DNA of 64,000 nucleotides from Actinoallomurus sp963850195 (GCA_963850195.1 CAWKKD010000004.1:434001-498000), one strand, 5' to 3'. Numbered from the stretch's first letter, positions 40,929 through 49,801 are shown. The notes: a model not told the origin generated them from the sequence alone. Made by a program: numbers and translations.

Positions 40929-42221
40929 GACGGAGAGGTCGAGGCCTTCCATCGAGCCGGAGTTCGCGCTGACGCTGGACTGCTCGGAGATCACGTCGGT
41001 CATGTAGAGGTAGGACGGTACGAAGGGCGGCGGGTTCTCCGGGGTGAAGGTCAGCCGCAGGATCCCGAAGAGCTTCGATGACATCTTCGTCGCGTACATC
41101 ACGACGCCGCCGTCGAAGGTGAGCGTGCCGGCGCGCAGGCGCGCGCGGGCGGCGCCCTTGCCGAAGCTCTGGTCGACGTGGTGGATCACCACGTGTCCCA
41201 TGTGGAACCGCATCATCTTGACCGGGGTGCCGTCGCCGGTCGGCATGTCCACCACGCCGTCGTAGTGCAGCCCGGACATCGTCAGGGACGTCGCCTTGAG
41301 CGTGACCGGGTCGGTCGCCACCGGCGCCTGCGACGAGGCCGTATCGAGGACCTTGCCGGGCTTCACACACGTGGCGGCCTTGGCCATCTCCTTGGCGATC
41401 TCGCTGTTCGACAACCCTGACGCCGTCTCGGGCGCCGGGCAGTCCTTCGGTGCCTTGCAGTCCTCGTCCGGCCCGGGCGTGCTGGGCGACGGTGAGGCGG
41501 TGTGCCCGGCGTCCGGCGTGCCGGGGTCACAGGTACTCTCCCCGCCCTGCTTACCAGGAGGTGTGGGCGTGGGAGACGGCGTCGGCGTGGCGGACGGCGT
41601 GGGCGGCGCCGATGGGCCCGGGTCCGATGGCATGGGCGTGACGTCCTGGTGCAGCGCCGGGGCGCCCATGAGGCCGGCGCTGAGCAGCGCGGGCGCCACG
41701 GCCAGGCCGAGGTGGCGGGAGCCGGACCGGTGCGCTACGCCTTCGCCCGGATCCACCCTCGGGATCTCCAGGTCCGACCGCGTGATCTCCGCGTCCGACT
41801 CCGTCTCGGACGGGCGGGTGCTCAGCGCGGGTCCGCCGGGATCCTCGGGGCTCCCCTCGGCCGGGTCCGCCGCACGCGGAGCCCAGGCGAAGCCGAGCGC
41901 ACCGCCGAGCAGGCCGAGCAGCATCCCGAAGAGGAAGCCTCCCAGGTTGGAGGTGACGAACGATCCGAGCGCCAGCAGGACGGCCAGGATCCCGAAGAAG
42001 GATCGCTGCTGCGGCTGGAACCACATCAGCAACCCGGCCGTGATCAGCAGCGCACCGGCGAGCCAGCTGCCGATGCCGGCGATGCCCTGATGAATCGTGA
42101 CGCCGCTGGGCGCCAGCGGGATCAGGATGATCTCGACACCCGACGCGACGGTGAACACGCCGCCCCAGAAGGGACGCGTACGCCGCCAGTTCCGGAAGCC
42201 ACGACGATCAGAAGCAGTCAT
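40926..42221 (-). CDS. DUF6114-type membrane protein with Pro/Thr-rich spacer and extracellular domain
   Basis: 431 residues. Four hydrophobic helices (about 18-38, 46-64, 72-90 and 94-112) are followed by a cytoplasmic or exposed acidic stretch with Ser/Glu/Asp, another hydrophobic stretch near residues 170-187, a spacer of PTPSATPTPSPTPTPPG, two pairs of Cys, and a C-terminal beta-rich domain (LTMSGLHYDGVVDMP, MMRFHMGHVVIHHVDQ). This matches DUF6114 fused to an extracellular part. It overlaps the preceding DUF6230 gene by 14 bp. The stop codon is the right target-site copy of the MITE, so the C-terminus is intact. Function unknown. Confidence 0.7.
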   Translation of the reverse strand: MTASDRRGFRNWRRTRPFWGGVFTVASGVEIILIPLAPSGVTIHQGIAGIGSWLAGALLITAGLLMWFQPQQRSFFGILAVLLALGSFVTSNLGGFLFGMLLGLLGGALGFAWAPRAADPAEGSPEDPGGPALSTRPSETESDAEITRSDLEIPRVDPGEGVAHRSGSRHLGLAVAPALLSAGLMGAPALHQDVTPMPSDPGPSAPPTPSATPTPSPTPTPPGKQGGESTCDPGTPDAGHTASPSPSTPGPDEDCKAPKDCPAPETASGLSNSEIAKEMAKAATCVKPGKVLDTASSQAPVATDPVTLKATSLTMSGLHYDGVVDMPTGDGTPVKMMRFHMGHVVIHHVDQSFGKGAARARLRAGTLTFDGGVVMYATKMSSKLFGILRLTFTPENPPPFVPSYLYMTDVISEQSSVSANSGSMEGLDLSV

Positions 42222-42822
42222 GAGAACCGGAGCTGAGGCTCATGCGCAGGCCGTTGAGCTTGAACGTGCCGGCGGTGGTGGCCCATGCGGTCTGGTGCAC
42301 GTGGTCCAGATGCACCCGGGTGGCCTGCTGGCCGAACCCACCACTCGGTCCCTTGACGCCGGGCACTTCGTTGACCGTGGCGGCGTCCCGGCCGATCTCG
42401 ATATTGGAGAACTCCGCGTTGGCGGACAGCGAATCGACGTCCATCACGAGGTTCTTCGCCTCCACCGGCGCACTGCCGGGACCACCGGCGTGCAGGACGA
42501 CGGTCAAGGTGCCGAGTGGGGTCGGAACGGCCATCGACTGGCACATGTTCCTGATGGTCGCAGTGCGAATCCCGGACACCTGAACCGGATGGACCTTGCC
42601 GTCCGCGGACTTGTCGAGGCCACCGAACTGCTCAAAGCCCTTGCCGTCCAGGGAGTCGACGGAGACCTTGAAACTAGAGCCGGCCACCGCGAAGGACGAG
42701 GCGATCGCGCCCTGGGCGGTCATGAACACCAGCGCACCGGCGCCCAGCGCTCCTGGGCCGATGATCGCGGCGAATCGCTTCCAGTGCACATGGCCGGTGG
42801 CGCGGCCCGCGTCTGTCGACAT
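42208..42822 (-). CDS. DUF6230 family membrane-anchored protein
   Basis: 204 residues. One N-terminal helix (about residues 16-42; HVHWKRFAAIIGPGALGAGALVFMTAQGAIASSF) anchors an extracytoplasmic beta-rich domain (FAVAGSSFKVSVDSLDGKGF, QSMAVPTPLGTLTVVLHAGG, VHLDHVHQTAWATTAGTFKLNGL) that ends with a paired-Cys-free DCF tail. This is the DUF6230 family, sometimes mislabelled cholesterol esterase, always beside DUF6114. GGAG ribosome site 6 nt before ATG 42822. A candidate operator lies 50-62 nt upstream. The pair probably forms an envelope complex of unknown role. Confidence 0.75.
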   Translation of the reverse strand: MSTDAGRATGHVHWKRFAAIIGPGALGAGALVFMTAQGAIASSFAVAGSSFKVSVDSLDGKGFEQFGGLDKSADGKVHPVQVSGIRTATIRNMCQSMAVPTPLGTLTVVLHAGGPGSAPVEAKNLVMDVDSLSANAEFSNIEIGRDAATVNEVPGVKGPSGGFGQQATRVHLDHVHQTAWATTAGTFKLNGLRMSLSSGSHDCF

Positions 42823-43143
42823 GGGGTCTCCTCGGGGTTTCAGTCACGTCAAGTGATCAGCACGCGGTAAATTACCCCCTGGTACTAAGTTTCACCAAGC
42901 CTTAATGAATTGTTTTCTGACTCAGTAAATGCTCCGCTACCAGCAGTGATCCGTTAGCCCTTCCGAGGACGGCCTGTTTCGGGCCGGCCGAAGCGAGGGT
43001 GTCAGAACGGATACGGAAAGTAGCAATTCGCTACTCGGTCAGGCATGGATTCGGGTCCGCCGAGGGCGGCGGCGCCATTTGTCGCACAATCCGTAGCCGG
43101 GCGATCGCCCGCCGGCGCAGTGTCCGGAAACGGCCACGCCGTC
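42823..43143. other. About 320 bp intergenic; promoter region of DUF6230 and 3' side of the TetR gene
   Basis: More AT-rich than the neighbourhood around 42870-42945. It contains TTACCCCCTGGTA (42872-42884), which reads TACCAGGGGGTAA towards the DUF6230 gene and is an imperfect palindrome (TACC...GGTA) that could be an operator or a promoter element. I see no gene in it; the open frames are shadows. Confidence 0.45.
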
Positions 43144-43767
43144 CTATCCGCGGTCGTCCTGGTGGACGCGCAGGCCGCCGAAGGCGATGTCGCAGACGGT
43201 CCCGGCGAGTTCGTCGCCCTTCATGCCGCCGCGCGGCTTATACCACTCGATCAGCGAGTTGACCATGCCGAACAGCAGGCGGCCCGTGACGGCCGGGTCG
43301 GCGCCCGGCCGGATGTCGCCCTCGGCTTCGGCCTGGGCGACCAGCTCCGACACCAAATGGTCGAACTCCCGGCGGCGGGCCAGCGCCCGGCGCTCGACGG
43401 CGGTGTTGCCGCGTACGCGCAGCAGGAGGGTGACGAACGGCAGCCGGTCGACCAGGACGGCGACGCTGGACCGGATCAGGTGCTCGAGCCGCTCGACCGC
43501 GCGTCCCTCCATCGCCGTGGCCTCGTCGGCCGCGGCGAAGAGCCCGTCGAGGGCCCGGTCGACGGCGAGCTGGAGCAGCTCGTCCTTGCTGGCCACGTGG
43601 TAGTAGATGGCCGACTTGGTGATGCCGAGCTTCTTGGACAGGTCGTCCATGCTCGTGCCGTCGTAGCCGCGCTCGTTGAAGACCTTCACCGCGACCTGCA
43701 ACAAGGATTCCTTGTCATAGCCGGGCCGTCCCCGCCGCGTCGGCCTGGCGTTGTCTGCGGTGGTCAC
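43144..43767 (-). CDS. paaR: TetR-family repressor, probably PaaR
   Basis: 207 residues from GTG 43765-43767. The N-terminal HTH is GYDKESLLQVAVKVFNERGYDGTSMDDLSKKLGITKSAIYYHVASKDELLQ, a textbook TetR domain; residues 60-207 form the ligand pocket. It is divergent from the phenylacetate genes, and similar palindromes (43811-43824, 46732-46749, 48824-48841) precede each paa transcription unit, so it is the likely repressor, with phenylacetyl-CoA as probable inducer by analogy with PaaR of other bacteria. That identification is inferred from position and operator repetition. Confidence 0.75.
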   Translation of the reverse strand: MTTADNARPTRRGRPGYDKESLLQVAVKVFNERGYDGTSMDDLSKKLGITKSAIYYHVASKDELLQLAVDRALDGLFAAADEATAMEGRAVERLEHLIRSSVAVLVDRLPFVTLLLRVRGNTAVERRALARRREFDHLVSELVAQAEAEGDIRPGADPAVTGRLLFGMVNSLIEWYKPRGGMKGDELAGTVCDIAFGGLRVHQDDRG

Positions 43768-43806
43768 GTGGACGAGTATCGCAGCACCTGCTCCACTCCG
43801 CTTGAA

Positions 43807-43824
43807 ACTGACCGAACGGACGGT
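43807..43824. promoter_or_regulatory. Operator candidate A (paa thiolase unit and TetR gene)
   Basis: ACTGACCGAACGGACGGT, with palindromic core ACCG-AACGGA-CGGT. It lies between the divergent TetR and thiolase starts (39 nt from the TetR GTG, 71 nt from the thiolase ATG). Sites with the same core occur before PaaZ and PaaA. Confidence 0.65.
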
Positions 43825-43894
43825 TAAGAATGACCCGCAGACGTGACGGCGGGACCTACGCTGACGTCATGAAATCGGGGAAAGGTGCAGGCCC

Positions 43895-45115
43895 ATGACC
43901 GAGGTCTTTGTGATCGATGGGGTGCGCACCCCGCAAGGGCGCCACGGCGGCGCGCTGGCCGGCGTACGCCCGGACGACCTGGCCGCTCTGGTGGTGGGCG
44001 AGGTCGTACGCCGCACCGGGCTGCCCCCGGACGCCGTCGAGGAGGTCGTGCTCGGCGCGGCCAACCAGGCAGGTGAGGACAACCGCAACGTCGCGCGGAT
44101 GGCGGTGCTGCTGGCGGGCCTGCCCGACGAGGTGCCCGCGTACACCGTGAACCGCCTGTGCGCCAGCGGCCTGACCGCGATCGCGACCGCTGCGGGCTCC
44201 ATCCGCTCGGGCGAGGCCGACATCGTGGTGGCGGGCGGCGTGGAGTCGATGACGCGGGCGCCCTGGGTGATGGCCAAGCCCGGCACCCCGTGGGCGCGCC
44301 CCGGCGAGGTGTCGGACACCTCGCTGGGCTGGAGGTTCACCAACCCGCGCTTCGCCGACGCCGACCGCAAGGTCCCGGCGGAGGCCGACCCGCGTACCCG
44401 GCGGATCACGCTGTCGATGGGCGAGACCGCCGAGCAGGTCGCCGACCTGGACGGAATAAGCCGTGAGGAGTGCGACGAGTACGCGCTGCGCAGCCACGTG
44501 CGCGCGGTCGCCGCGGCCGACGCCGGCCGGTTCGCGGGCGAGATCGTCGCGGTTCCGTCCGGCGACGACGAGGTGACCACGGATGAGGGCCCCCGCCGTA
44601 CGACGTCGCACGGCAGGCTCGCGGCGTTGCGGCCGATCTTCCGTGAGGGAGGCGTCGTCACCGCGGGGTCGTCCTCACCGCTGTCCGACGGGGCCGCCTC
44701 CGTGGTGCTCGCGAGCGAGGCCGCGGTCGAGCGCTACGGGCTGACGCCGCGCGCACGCGTCGTGGCGAGCGCCGCCGCCGGTGTCCCGCCGCAGCTCATG
44801 GGCCTGGGCCCGGTCCCGGCCACCGAGAAGCTGCTCGCACGTACCGGCCATCGGCTCGCCGACGTGGGCGTGATCGAGCTCAACGAGGCGTTCGCCGCGC
44901 AGAGCCTGGCGGTGATGCGGCGGCTCAAGCTGGACGAGGACCGGGTCAACGCGGACGGCGGCGCGATCGCGCTGGGCCACCCGCTCGGCTGCTCGGGCGC
45001 GCGGATCGTCGTCACGATGCTGGGCCGGCTGGAGCGCGAGGACTCCCGGTACGGGCTCGCGACCCTGTGCGTCGGGGTCGGCCAGGGCGTCGCGATGCTT
45101 CTGGAGCGCGTGTGA
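43895..45115 (+). CDS. paaJ: Acetyl-CoA acyltransferase / beta-ketoadipyl-CoA thiolase, PaaJ-like
   Basis: 406 residues. The nucleophile is Cys89 in NRLCASGLTAI; the C-terminal catalytic pair is His362 in GGAIALGHPLGCSGAR and Cys392 in LATLCVGVGQG, with GGGVESMTRAP-type VAGGVESMTRAPWV in between. In phenylacetate catabolism the thiolase cleaves 3-oxoadipyl-CoA and 2,3-dehydro-3-oxoadipyl-CoA to acetyl-CoA and succinyl-CoA. It is the first gene of a three-gene unit with two GTGA overlaps. The assignment to PaaJ rather than general thiolase rests on context. ATG 43895 follows AAAGGTG. Confidence 0.88.
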   Translation: MTEVFVIDGVRTPQGRHGGALAGVRPDDLAALVVGEVVRRTGLPPDAVEEVVLGAANQAGEDNRNVARMAVLLAGLPDEVPAYTVNRLCASGLTAIATAAGSIRSGEADIVVAGGVESMTRAPWVMAKPGTPWARPGEVSDTSLGWRFTNPRFADADRKVPAEADPRTRRITLSMGETAEQVADLDGISREECDEYALRSHVRAVAAADAGRFAGEIVAVPSGDDEVTTDEGPRRTTSHGRLAALRPIFREGGVVTAGSSSPLSDGAASVVLASEAAVERYGLTPRARVVASAAAGVPPQLMGLGPVPATEKLLARTGHRLADVGVIELNEAFAAQSLAVMRRLKLDEDRVNADGGAIALGHPLGCSGARIVVTMLGRLEREDSRYGLATLCVGVGQGVAMLLERV

Positions 45116-45846
45116 ACACCATCGCCGTGACCGAGCGGGACGACCGCGTGGTCGTCGTCCTCGACCGGCCCGAGGCCAAGAACGCCATCAACGCGGCCAT
45201 GATCGAGGAGCTGCACACGGTCTGCGCCGAGCTGGAGCGGCGGCCCCGGCCGTTGCTGCTGACCGGACGGGACGGGGTGTTCGCGGCCGGCGCCGACATC
45301 GGCGAGCTGCTCGAACGCGGCCGCGACCAGGCCCTCGCCGGCATCAACAGCCGGCTGTTCGACCGGATCGCCCGGCTGCCGCAGCCCACCGTCGCCGCCA
45401 TCGACGGGTACGCGCTGGGCGGCGGCGCCGAGCTCGCGTACGCCTGCGACATCCGGCTGGCGAGCCCCACGGCGGTGTTCGGCAACCCCGAGCCCGGCCT
45501 GGGCATCCTCGCCGCGGCCGGTGCGTGCTGGCGGCTGGGCGAGCTGGTCGGCCGGTCCGTCGCCAAGCAGGTCCTGCTGGCCGGGCGCATGCTGGAGGCC
45601 GCCGACGCCGAGCGGTTCGGGCTGGTCGCCGAGGTGGTGCCGGCCGAGGACCTCCTCGAGCGCGCCCACGGCCTGCTGGACCGGATGGCGCGCAGCGCCC
45701 CGGCCGCGCTGCGGCTGACCAAGCTCGTACTGGACGCCGACGGGCCGCATCCGCTGGCCGACGACCTGGCCCAGGCGGTCCTGTTCGAGACCGAGGACAA
45801 GCGGGACCGGATGCGGCGGTTCCTGGAGCGGAGGAGGTCATCGTGA
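45112..45846 (+). CDS. paaF: Enoyl-CoA hydratase, PaaF-like
   Basis: 244 residues from GTG 45112, which overlaps the thiolase stop by 4 nt. The crotonase core is complete: oxyanion residues in FAAGADIGEL (about 60-69) and IDGYALGGGAELAYACDI, the first catalytic Glu in GGGAELAY, and the second in FGNPEPGLGILAAAG. Both Glu present means hydration of a double bond (PaaF, 2,3-dehydroadipyl-CoA hydratase), not the Asp-based isomerisation typical of PaaG. No PaaG homologue lies in the window. It overlaps the PaaH gene by 4 nt. Confidence 0.82.
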   Translation: MNTIAVTERDDRVVVVLDRPEAKNAINAAMIEELHTVCAELERRPRPLLLTGRDGVFAAGADIGELLERGRDQALAGINSRLFDRIARLPQPTVAAIDGYALGGGAELAYACDIRLASPTAVFGNPEPGLGILAAAGACWRLGELVGRSVAKQVLLAGRMLEAADAERFGLVAEVVPAEDLLERAHGLLDRMARSAPAALRLTKLVLDADGPHPLADDLAQAVLFETEDKRDRMRRFLERRRSS

Positions 45847-46691
45847 ACCCGAAGATCGTCGGCGTGATCGGCGGCGGGCGGATGGGCGCCGGAATCGCCC
45901 AGTCCTTCGCCACGATCGGCGCGCAGGTCGTCGTGGTGGAGGCCGGTGCCGACGCCGCCGAGGCGGCGCGCGACCGGATCGCGACCGGCCTGCGCCGTGC
46001 CGCCGAGCGCGGCAAGCTGCCCGGCACCGAGGCGGAGGTCCTGGACCGCGTACGGATCGTCGCGGACTTCGCGGAGCTGCCCGCCGACGCGGAGCTCGTC
46101 GTGGAGGCCGTCCCGGAGCTCGCGGGCCTGAAGGCCGAGGTGCTCGCCGCGGCCGAGACCGTCCTGCCGGACGAGACCGTGCTGGCCACCAACACCAGCT
46201 CGCTGCCGATCACCGAGCTGGCCGCGGCGCTGCGCCGGCCCGAGCGCTTCCTCGGCATGCACTTCTTCAACCCGGTCCCGGCCTCGAAGCTCGTCGAGGT
46301 CGTGATCGGCCCCGAGACCGCCGGGCCCGTACGTGACCGGGTGCTGGAGTGGGTACGGGCCCTGGACAAGACCGAGGTCGTCGTACGGGACTCCCCCGGG
46401 TTCGCCACCAGCAGGCTCGGCGTCCTGCTCGGGCTCGAGGCGATCCGGATGCTCGAGGAGGGGGTGGCGGACGCGGAGTCCATCGACCGGGCCATGGAGC
46501 TCGGCTACCGGCACCCGATGGGGCCGCTGCGCTCCACCGACCTGGTGGGCCTGGACGTCCGCCTGGCCATCGCCGAGCACCTGCACCGCACGCTGGGCGA
46601 CCGGTTCGCGCCGCCACGGCTGCTGCGCGAGAAGGTCGCGCGCGGCGAGCTGGGCCGCAAGTCCGGCCGCGGCTTCCACGACTGGGACTGA
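45843..46691 (+). CDS. paaH: 3-hydroxyacyl-CoA dehydrogenase, PaaH-like
   Basis: 282 residues from GTG 45843 (GTGA overlap with PaaF). N-terminal Rossmann fold VGVIGGGRMGAGIAQSFA (GxGxxG at 8-13) binds NAD; ELVVEAVPELAGLKAEV and TNTSSLPITELA follow; the helical C-terminal domain has GMHFFNPVPASKLVEVV with the catalytic His-Glu dyad (His in MHFFNPVP, Glu in KLVEVV) and DLVGLDVRLAIAEHL. Oxidises 3-hydroxyadipyl-CoA to 3-oxoadipyl-CoA. Single-unit, shorter than the 475-residue E. coli PaaH, as usual in actinobacteria. Confidence 0.88.
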   Translation: MNPKIVGVIGGGRMGAGIAQSFATIGAQVVVVEAGADAAEAARDRIATGLRRAAERGKLPGTEAEVLDRVRIVADFAELPADAELVVEAVPELAGLKAEVLAAAETVLPDETVLATNTSSLPITELAAALRRPERFLGMHFFNPVPASKLVEVVIGPETAGPVRDRVLEWVRALDKTEVVVRDSPGFATSRLGVLLGLEAIRMLEEGVADAESIDRAMELGYRHPMGPLRSTDLVGLDVRLAIAEHLHRTLGDRFAPPRLLREKVARGELGRKSGRGFHDWD

Positions 46692-46729
46692 CCTGGGCTT
46701 CCATCCGCCGGTCCCGCACGCTAGCATCC

Positions 46730-46749
46730 TGACTGAACGTACGGTCGGT
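46730..46749. promoter_or_regulatory. Operator candidate B (PaaZ unit)
   Basis: TGACTGAACGTACGGTCGGT ends 24 nt before the TTG of PaaZ; a TAGCAT at 46722-46727 just upstream could be the -10, so a repressor here would cover the start of transcription. Confidence 0.65.
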
Positions 46750-46772
46750 AATTCGAGCCTTTGGAGGGCCCG

Positions 46773-48812
46773 TTGGCTCCGCTGAGCAGCTACGTCTCCG
46801 GTTCATGGCACGTTCCGACGGACGAGGGCGCACCGCTGAAGGACGCGGTGACCGGCGAGGAGGTCGCGCGGATCTCCACGACCGGCATCGACCTGGGCGC
46901 CGCGCTGGAGTACGGCCGCCGCGTCGGCGGCCCCGCGCTGCGCGCGCTGACCTTCCACCAGCGCGCCGTCATGCTCAAGGCCCTCGGGCTGCACCTGCGT
47001 GAGCACCGCGACGAGCTGTACGCGCTGTCGGCGCGTACCGGCGCCACCCGCGTCGACTCCCAGATCGACGTCGACGGCGGCATCGGCGTACTGCTGTCCT
47101 ACGCGAGCAAGGGCAAGCGCGAGCTGCCCAACGACACCATTCTGGTCGAGGGCGCCGTCGAGCCGCTGAGCAAGGGCGGCACGTTCGTCGGCCAGCACAT
47201 CTGCACCCCACTGACCGGCATCGCGGTCCAGATCAACGCGTTCAACTTCCCGATGTGGGGCCCGCTGGAGAAGCTCGCGCCGGCCTTCCTCGCGGGCGTG
47301 CCGAGCCTGATCAAGCCGGCGCCCCAGACGGCGTACCTCACCGCGCGGTTGGTCGAGCTGATCGTCGAGTCGGGCATCCTCCCCGAGGGCACCGTGCAGT
47401 TCGTCTGCGGCGACGCCCACGACCTGCTCGACCACGTGACCGGCCAGGACCTGGTGGCCTTCACCGGGTCCGCCGCGACCGCGCAGCGGCTGCGCACCCA
47501 CCCGGCCGTGGTCGCCCACGCGGTGCGGTTCAACGCCGAGGCCGACTCGCTGAACTGCTCGATCCTCGGCCCCGACGCCGGCCCGGGCACGGCCGAGTTC
47601 GACCTGTTCGTCAAGCAGCTCGTTTCCGAGATGACGGTGAAGGCGGGCCAGAAGTGCACGGCGATCCGCCGCGCGCTCGTACCGGCCGAGCTGATCGACG
47701 ACGTCGCACGGGCCGCGAGCGAGCGGCTCGCCAAGGTGACCGTCGGCGACCCGTCCTCGCCGGACGTACGGATGGGCGCGCTGGCAACGCTCGAGCAGCG
47801 CGAGGAGGTCCGGCGCAGCCTGAAGGCGCTGCTGTCGGCGGGCCGGATCGTGTTCGGAGACCCGGAGAGCGTGGACGTGGCCGGCGCCGACGCCGAGCGC
47901 GGCGCGTTCATGTCGCCGATCCTGCTGCGCGCCGACGACCCCGAGCGGCCCGAGCCGCACGAGGTCGAGGCGTTCGGGCCGGTCAGCACGCTGCTGCCGT
48001 ACACCTCGGCCGAGCACGCGGTCGCGCTCGCCGCGCGCGGCCAGGGCAGCCTGGTCGGCTCGGTCGTCACGGCCGACCCGGACTTCGCCCGGCGGGTCGT
48101 GCTCGGCGCCGCGCCGTGGCACGGCCGGCTGCTGGTGCTGAACGCCGAGGACGCCAAGGAGTCCACCGGACACGGGTCACCGCTGCCGATGCTGGTCCAC
48201 GGCGGGCCGGGGCGCGCGGGCGGCGGCGAGGAGATGGGCGGCATGCGCGGCGTCATGCACCACATGCAGCGCACCGCGATCCAGGCCGGCCCGACCATGA
48301 TGACCGCGCTGACCGGCCGCTACACCGCCGGCGCCCCGCGTACGGAGCTGGACGTCCACCCGTTCCGCAAGCACCTGGAGGAGCTGCGGATCGGCGACAC
48401 GGTCGTCGCGGGCCCCCGTACGGTGACGATGGAGGACATCGAGCACTTCGCGGAGTTCACCGGCGACACGTTCTACGCCCACATGGACGAGGAGGCGGCG
48501 CGCGCCAACCCGTTCTTCGGCGGCCGGGTCGCGCACGGCTACCTCGTGGTGTCCTTCGCCGCCGGGCTGTTCGTCTCGCCCGAGCCGGGCCCGGTGCTGG
48601 CCAACTACGGGCTGGACAACCTGCGGTTCCTCACGCCGACCTTCCCCGGCGACTCGCTGACCGTGAAGCTCACCGCCAAGCAGATCACGCCCCGCGAGGG
48701 CGCGGACTACGGCGAGGTCCGCTGGGACACCCAGGTCGTCAACCAGGAGGGCGCCGCGGTCGCCCAGTACGACGTGCTGACCCTGGTAGCGAAGCGCTCC
48801 GAGAGCGAGTAG
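46773..48812 (+). CDS. paaZ: PaaZ: bifunctional oxepin-CoA hydrolase / 3-oxo-5,6-dehydrosuberyl-CoA semialdehyde dehydrogenase
   Basis: 679 residues. The start is TTG 46773, with GGAGGG 5 nt upstream; GTG or ATG is not available nearby. The N-terminal aldehyde dehydrogenase domain (1-515) has VQINAFNFPMWGPLEKLAPA, general base Glu256 in RFNAEADSLNCS, nucleophile Cys295 in VKAGQKCTAIRRA (same numbers as E. coli PaaZ). The C-terminal MaoC-like (R)-hydratase domain (530-679) has GDTFYAHMDEEAAR with Asp565 and His570 and FFGGRVAHGYLVVS. It opens the oxepin ring and oxidises the resulting semialdehyde. Own transcription unit, operator at 46730-46749. Confidence 0.95.
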   Translation: MAPLSSYVSGSWHVPTDEGAPLKDAVTGEEVARISTTGIDLGAALEYGRRVGGPALRALTFHQRAVMLKALGLHLREHRDELYALSARTGATRVDSQIDVDGGIGVLLSYASKGKRELPNDTILVEGAVEPLSKGGTFVGQHICTPLTGIAVQINAFNFPMWGPLEKLAPAFLAGVPSLIKPAPQTAYLTARLVELIVESGILPEGTVQFVCGDAHDLLDHVTGQDLVAFTGSAATAQRLRTHPAVVAHAVRFNAEADSLNCSILGPDAGPGTAEFDLFVKQLVSEMTVKAGQKCTAIRRALVPAELIDDVARAASERLAKVTVGDPSSPDVRMGALATLEQREEVRRSLKALLSAGRIVFGDPESVDVAGADAERGAFMSPILLRADDPERPEPHEVEAFGPVSTLLPYTSAEHAVALAARGQGSLVGSVVTADPDFARRVVLGAAPWHGRLLVLNAEDAKESTGHGSPLPMLVHGGPGRAGGGEEMGGMRGVMHHMQRTAIQAGPTMMTALTGRYTAGAPRTELDVHPFRKHLEELRIGDTVVAGPRTVTMEDIEHFAEFTGDTFYAHMDEEAARANPFFGGRVAHGYLVVSFAAGLFVSPEPGPVLANYGLDNLRFLTPTFPGDSLTVKLTAKQITPREGADYGEVRWDTQVVNQEGAAVAQYDVLTLVAKRSESE

Positions 48813-48823
48813 CTAGACTTATA

Positions 48824-48841
48824 ACTGACCGAATGGTCGGT
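48824..48841. promoter_or_regulatory. Operator candidate C (PaaABCDE unit)
   Basis: ACTGACCGAATGGTCGGT, 12 nt before the PaaA ATG. TAGACT or TATAAC (48814-48825) immediately upstream is a plausible -10, so the site would cover the transcription start. It overlaps nothing coding. Confidence 0.7.
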
Positions 48842-48853
48842 GGAGGTGGAGCG

Positions 48854-49801
48854 ATGTCCGGCACCGATGAGCTGGAACGGCACTTCGAGCGGACCGTCGA
48901 GCGCGATCAGCGGATCGAGCCGCGCGACTGGATGCCCGAGGGCTACCGGAAGACGATGGTCCGCCAGATCGCCCAGCACGCGCACTCGGAGATCATCGGG
49001 ATGCAGCCGGAGGGCATCTGGATCACCCGGGCGCCCTCGCTGCGGCGCAAGGCGATCCTGCTGGCCAAGGTCCAGGACGAGGCCGGGCACGGGCTCTACC
49101 TCTACTCGGCCGCCGAGACCCTCGACGCCGACCGTACGGACCTGACCGAGCGGCTGATCTCCGGACGGCAGAAGTACTCCTCGATCTTCAACTACCCGAC
49201 GCTCACGTTCGCCGACGTCGGCGTGATCGGGTGGCTCGTGGACGGCGCGGCGATCTGCAACCAGGTGCCGCTGTGCCGCAGCTCGTACGGGCCGTACGCC
49301 CGCGCGATGATCCGGATCTGCAAGGAGGAGTCCTTCCACCAGCGGCAGGGCTACGAGCTGCTCATGACCCTGATGCGCGGCACCGAGGCGCAGCGGGAGA
49401 TGGTGCAGGAGGCCGTGAACCGCTGGTGGTGGCCCTCGCTGATGATGTTCGGTCCGCCGGACGCCGACTCGACCAACACCGCGCAGTCGATGGCCTGGAA
49501 GATCAAGCGGCACACCAACGACGAGCTGCGGCAGCGGTTCGTCGACATGTCCGTCCCGCAGGCCGAGGCGCTGGGAGTCACGCTGCCCGACCCCGACCTG
49601 CGGTGGAACGACGAACGCGGCCACCACGACTTCGGCGAGCTGGACTGGGCCGAGTTCAAGCGGGTCATCAGCGGCGACGGCCCCTGCAACGCCGAACGCA
49701 TCGAGGCGCGCCGCGCGGCGCACGAGGACGGCGCCTGGGTACGCGAGGCGGCCTCCGCGTACGCCGCCAAGCGCGTGGCACGGGAACAGGAGATGGCATG
49801 A
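48854..49801 (+). CDS. paaA: Phenylacetyl-CoA epoxidase subunit PaaA
   Basis: 315 residues, the catalytic di-iron subunit that inserts oxygen into the 1,2 bond of phenylacetyl-CoA. The ferritin-like helices carry the iron ligands: KAILLAKVQDEAGHGLYLYS (E-x-x-H), ADVGVIGWLVDGAAICNQVPL, ICKEESFHQRQGYELL (E-x-x-H) and VNRWWWPSLMMFGPPD, all conserved in PaaA. ATG 48854 follows GGAGGTGGAGC. It starts a five-gene operon (PaaABCDE) with 4-nt overlaps A/B and C/D and short gaps elsewhere. Confidence 0.96.
   Translation: MSGTDELERHFERTVERDQRIEPRDWMPEGYRKTMVRQIAQHAHSEIIGMQPEGIWITRAPSLRRKAILLAKVQDEAGHGLYLYSAAETLDADRTDLTERLISGRQKYSSIFNYPTLTFADVGVIGWLVDGAAICNQVPLCRSSYGPYARAMIRICKEESFHQRQGYELLMTLMRGTEAQREMVQEAVNRWWWPSLMMFGPPDADSTNTAQSMAWKIKRHTNDELRQRFVDMSVPQAEALGVTLPDPDLRWNDERGHHDFGELDWAEFKRVISGDGPCNAERIEARRAAHEDGAWVREAASAYAAKRVAREQEMA

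Noticed and set aside
47255..49801. 848-codon plus-strand frame covering PaaZ and PaaA
   Set aside because: Only its last 315 codons (PaaA) are real; the upstream part is an out-of-frame shadow of PaaZ.
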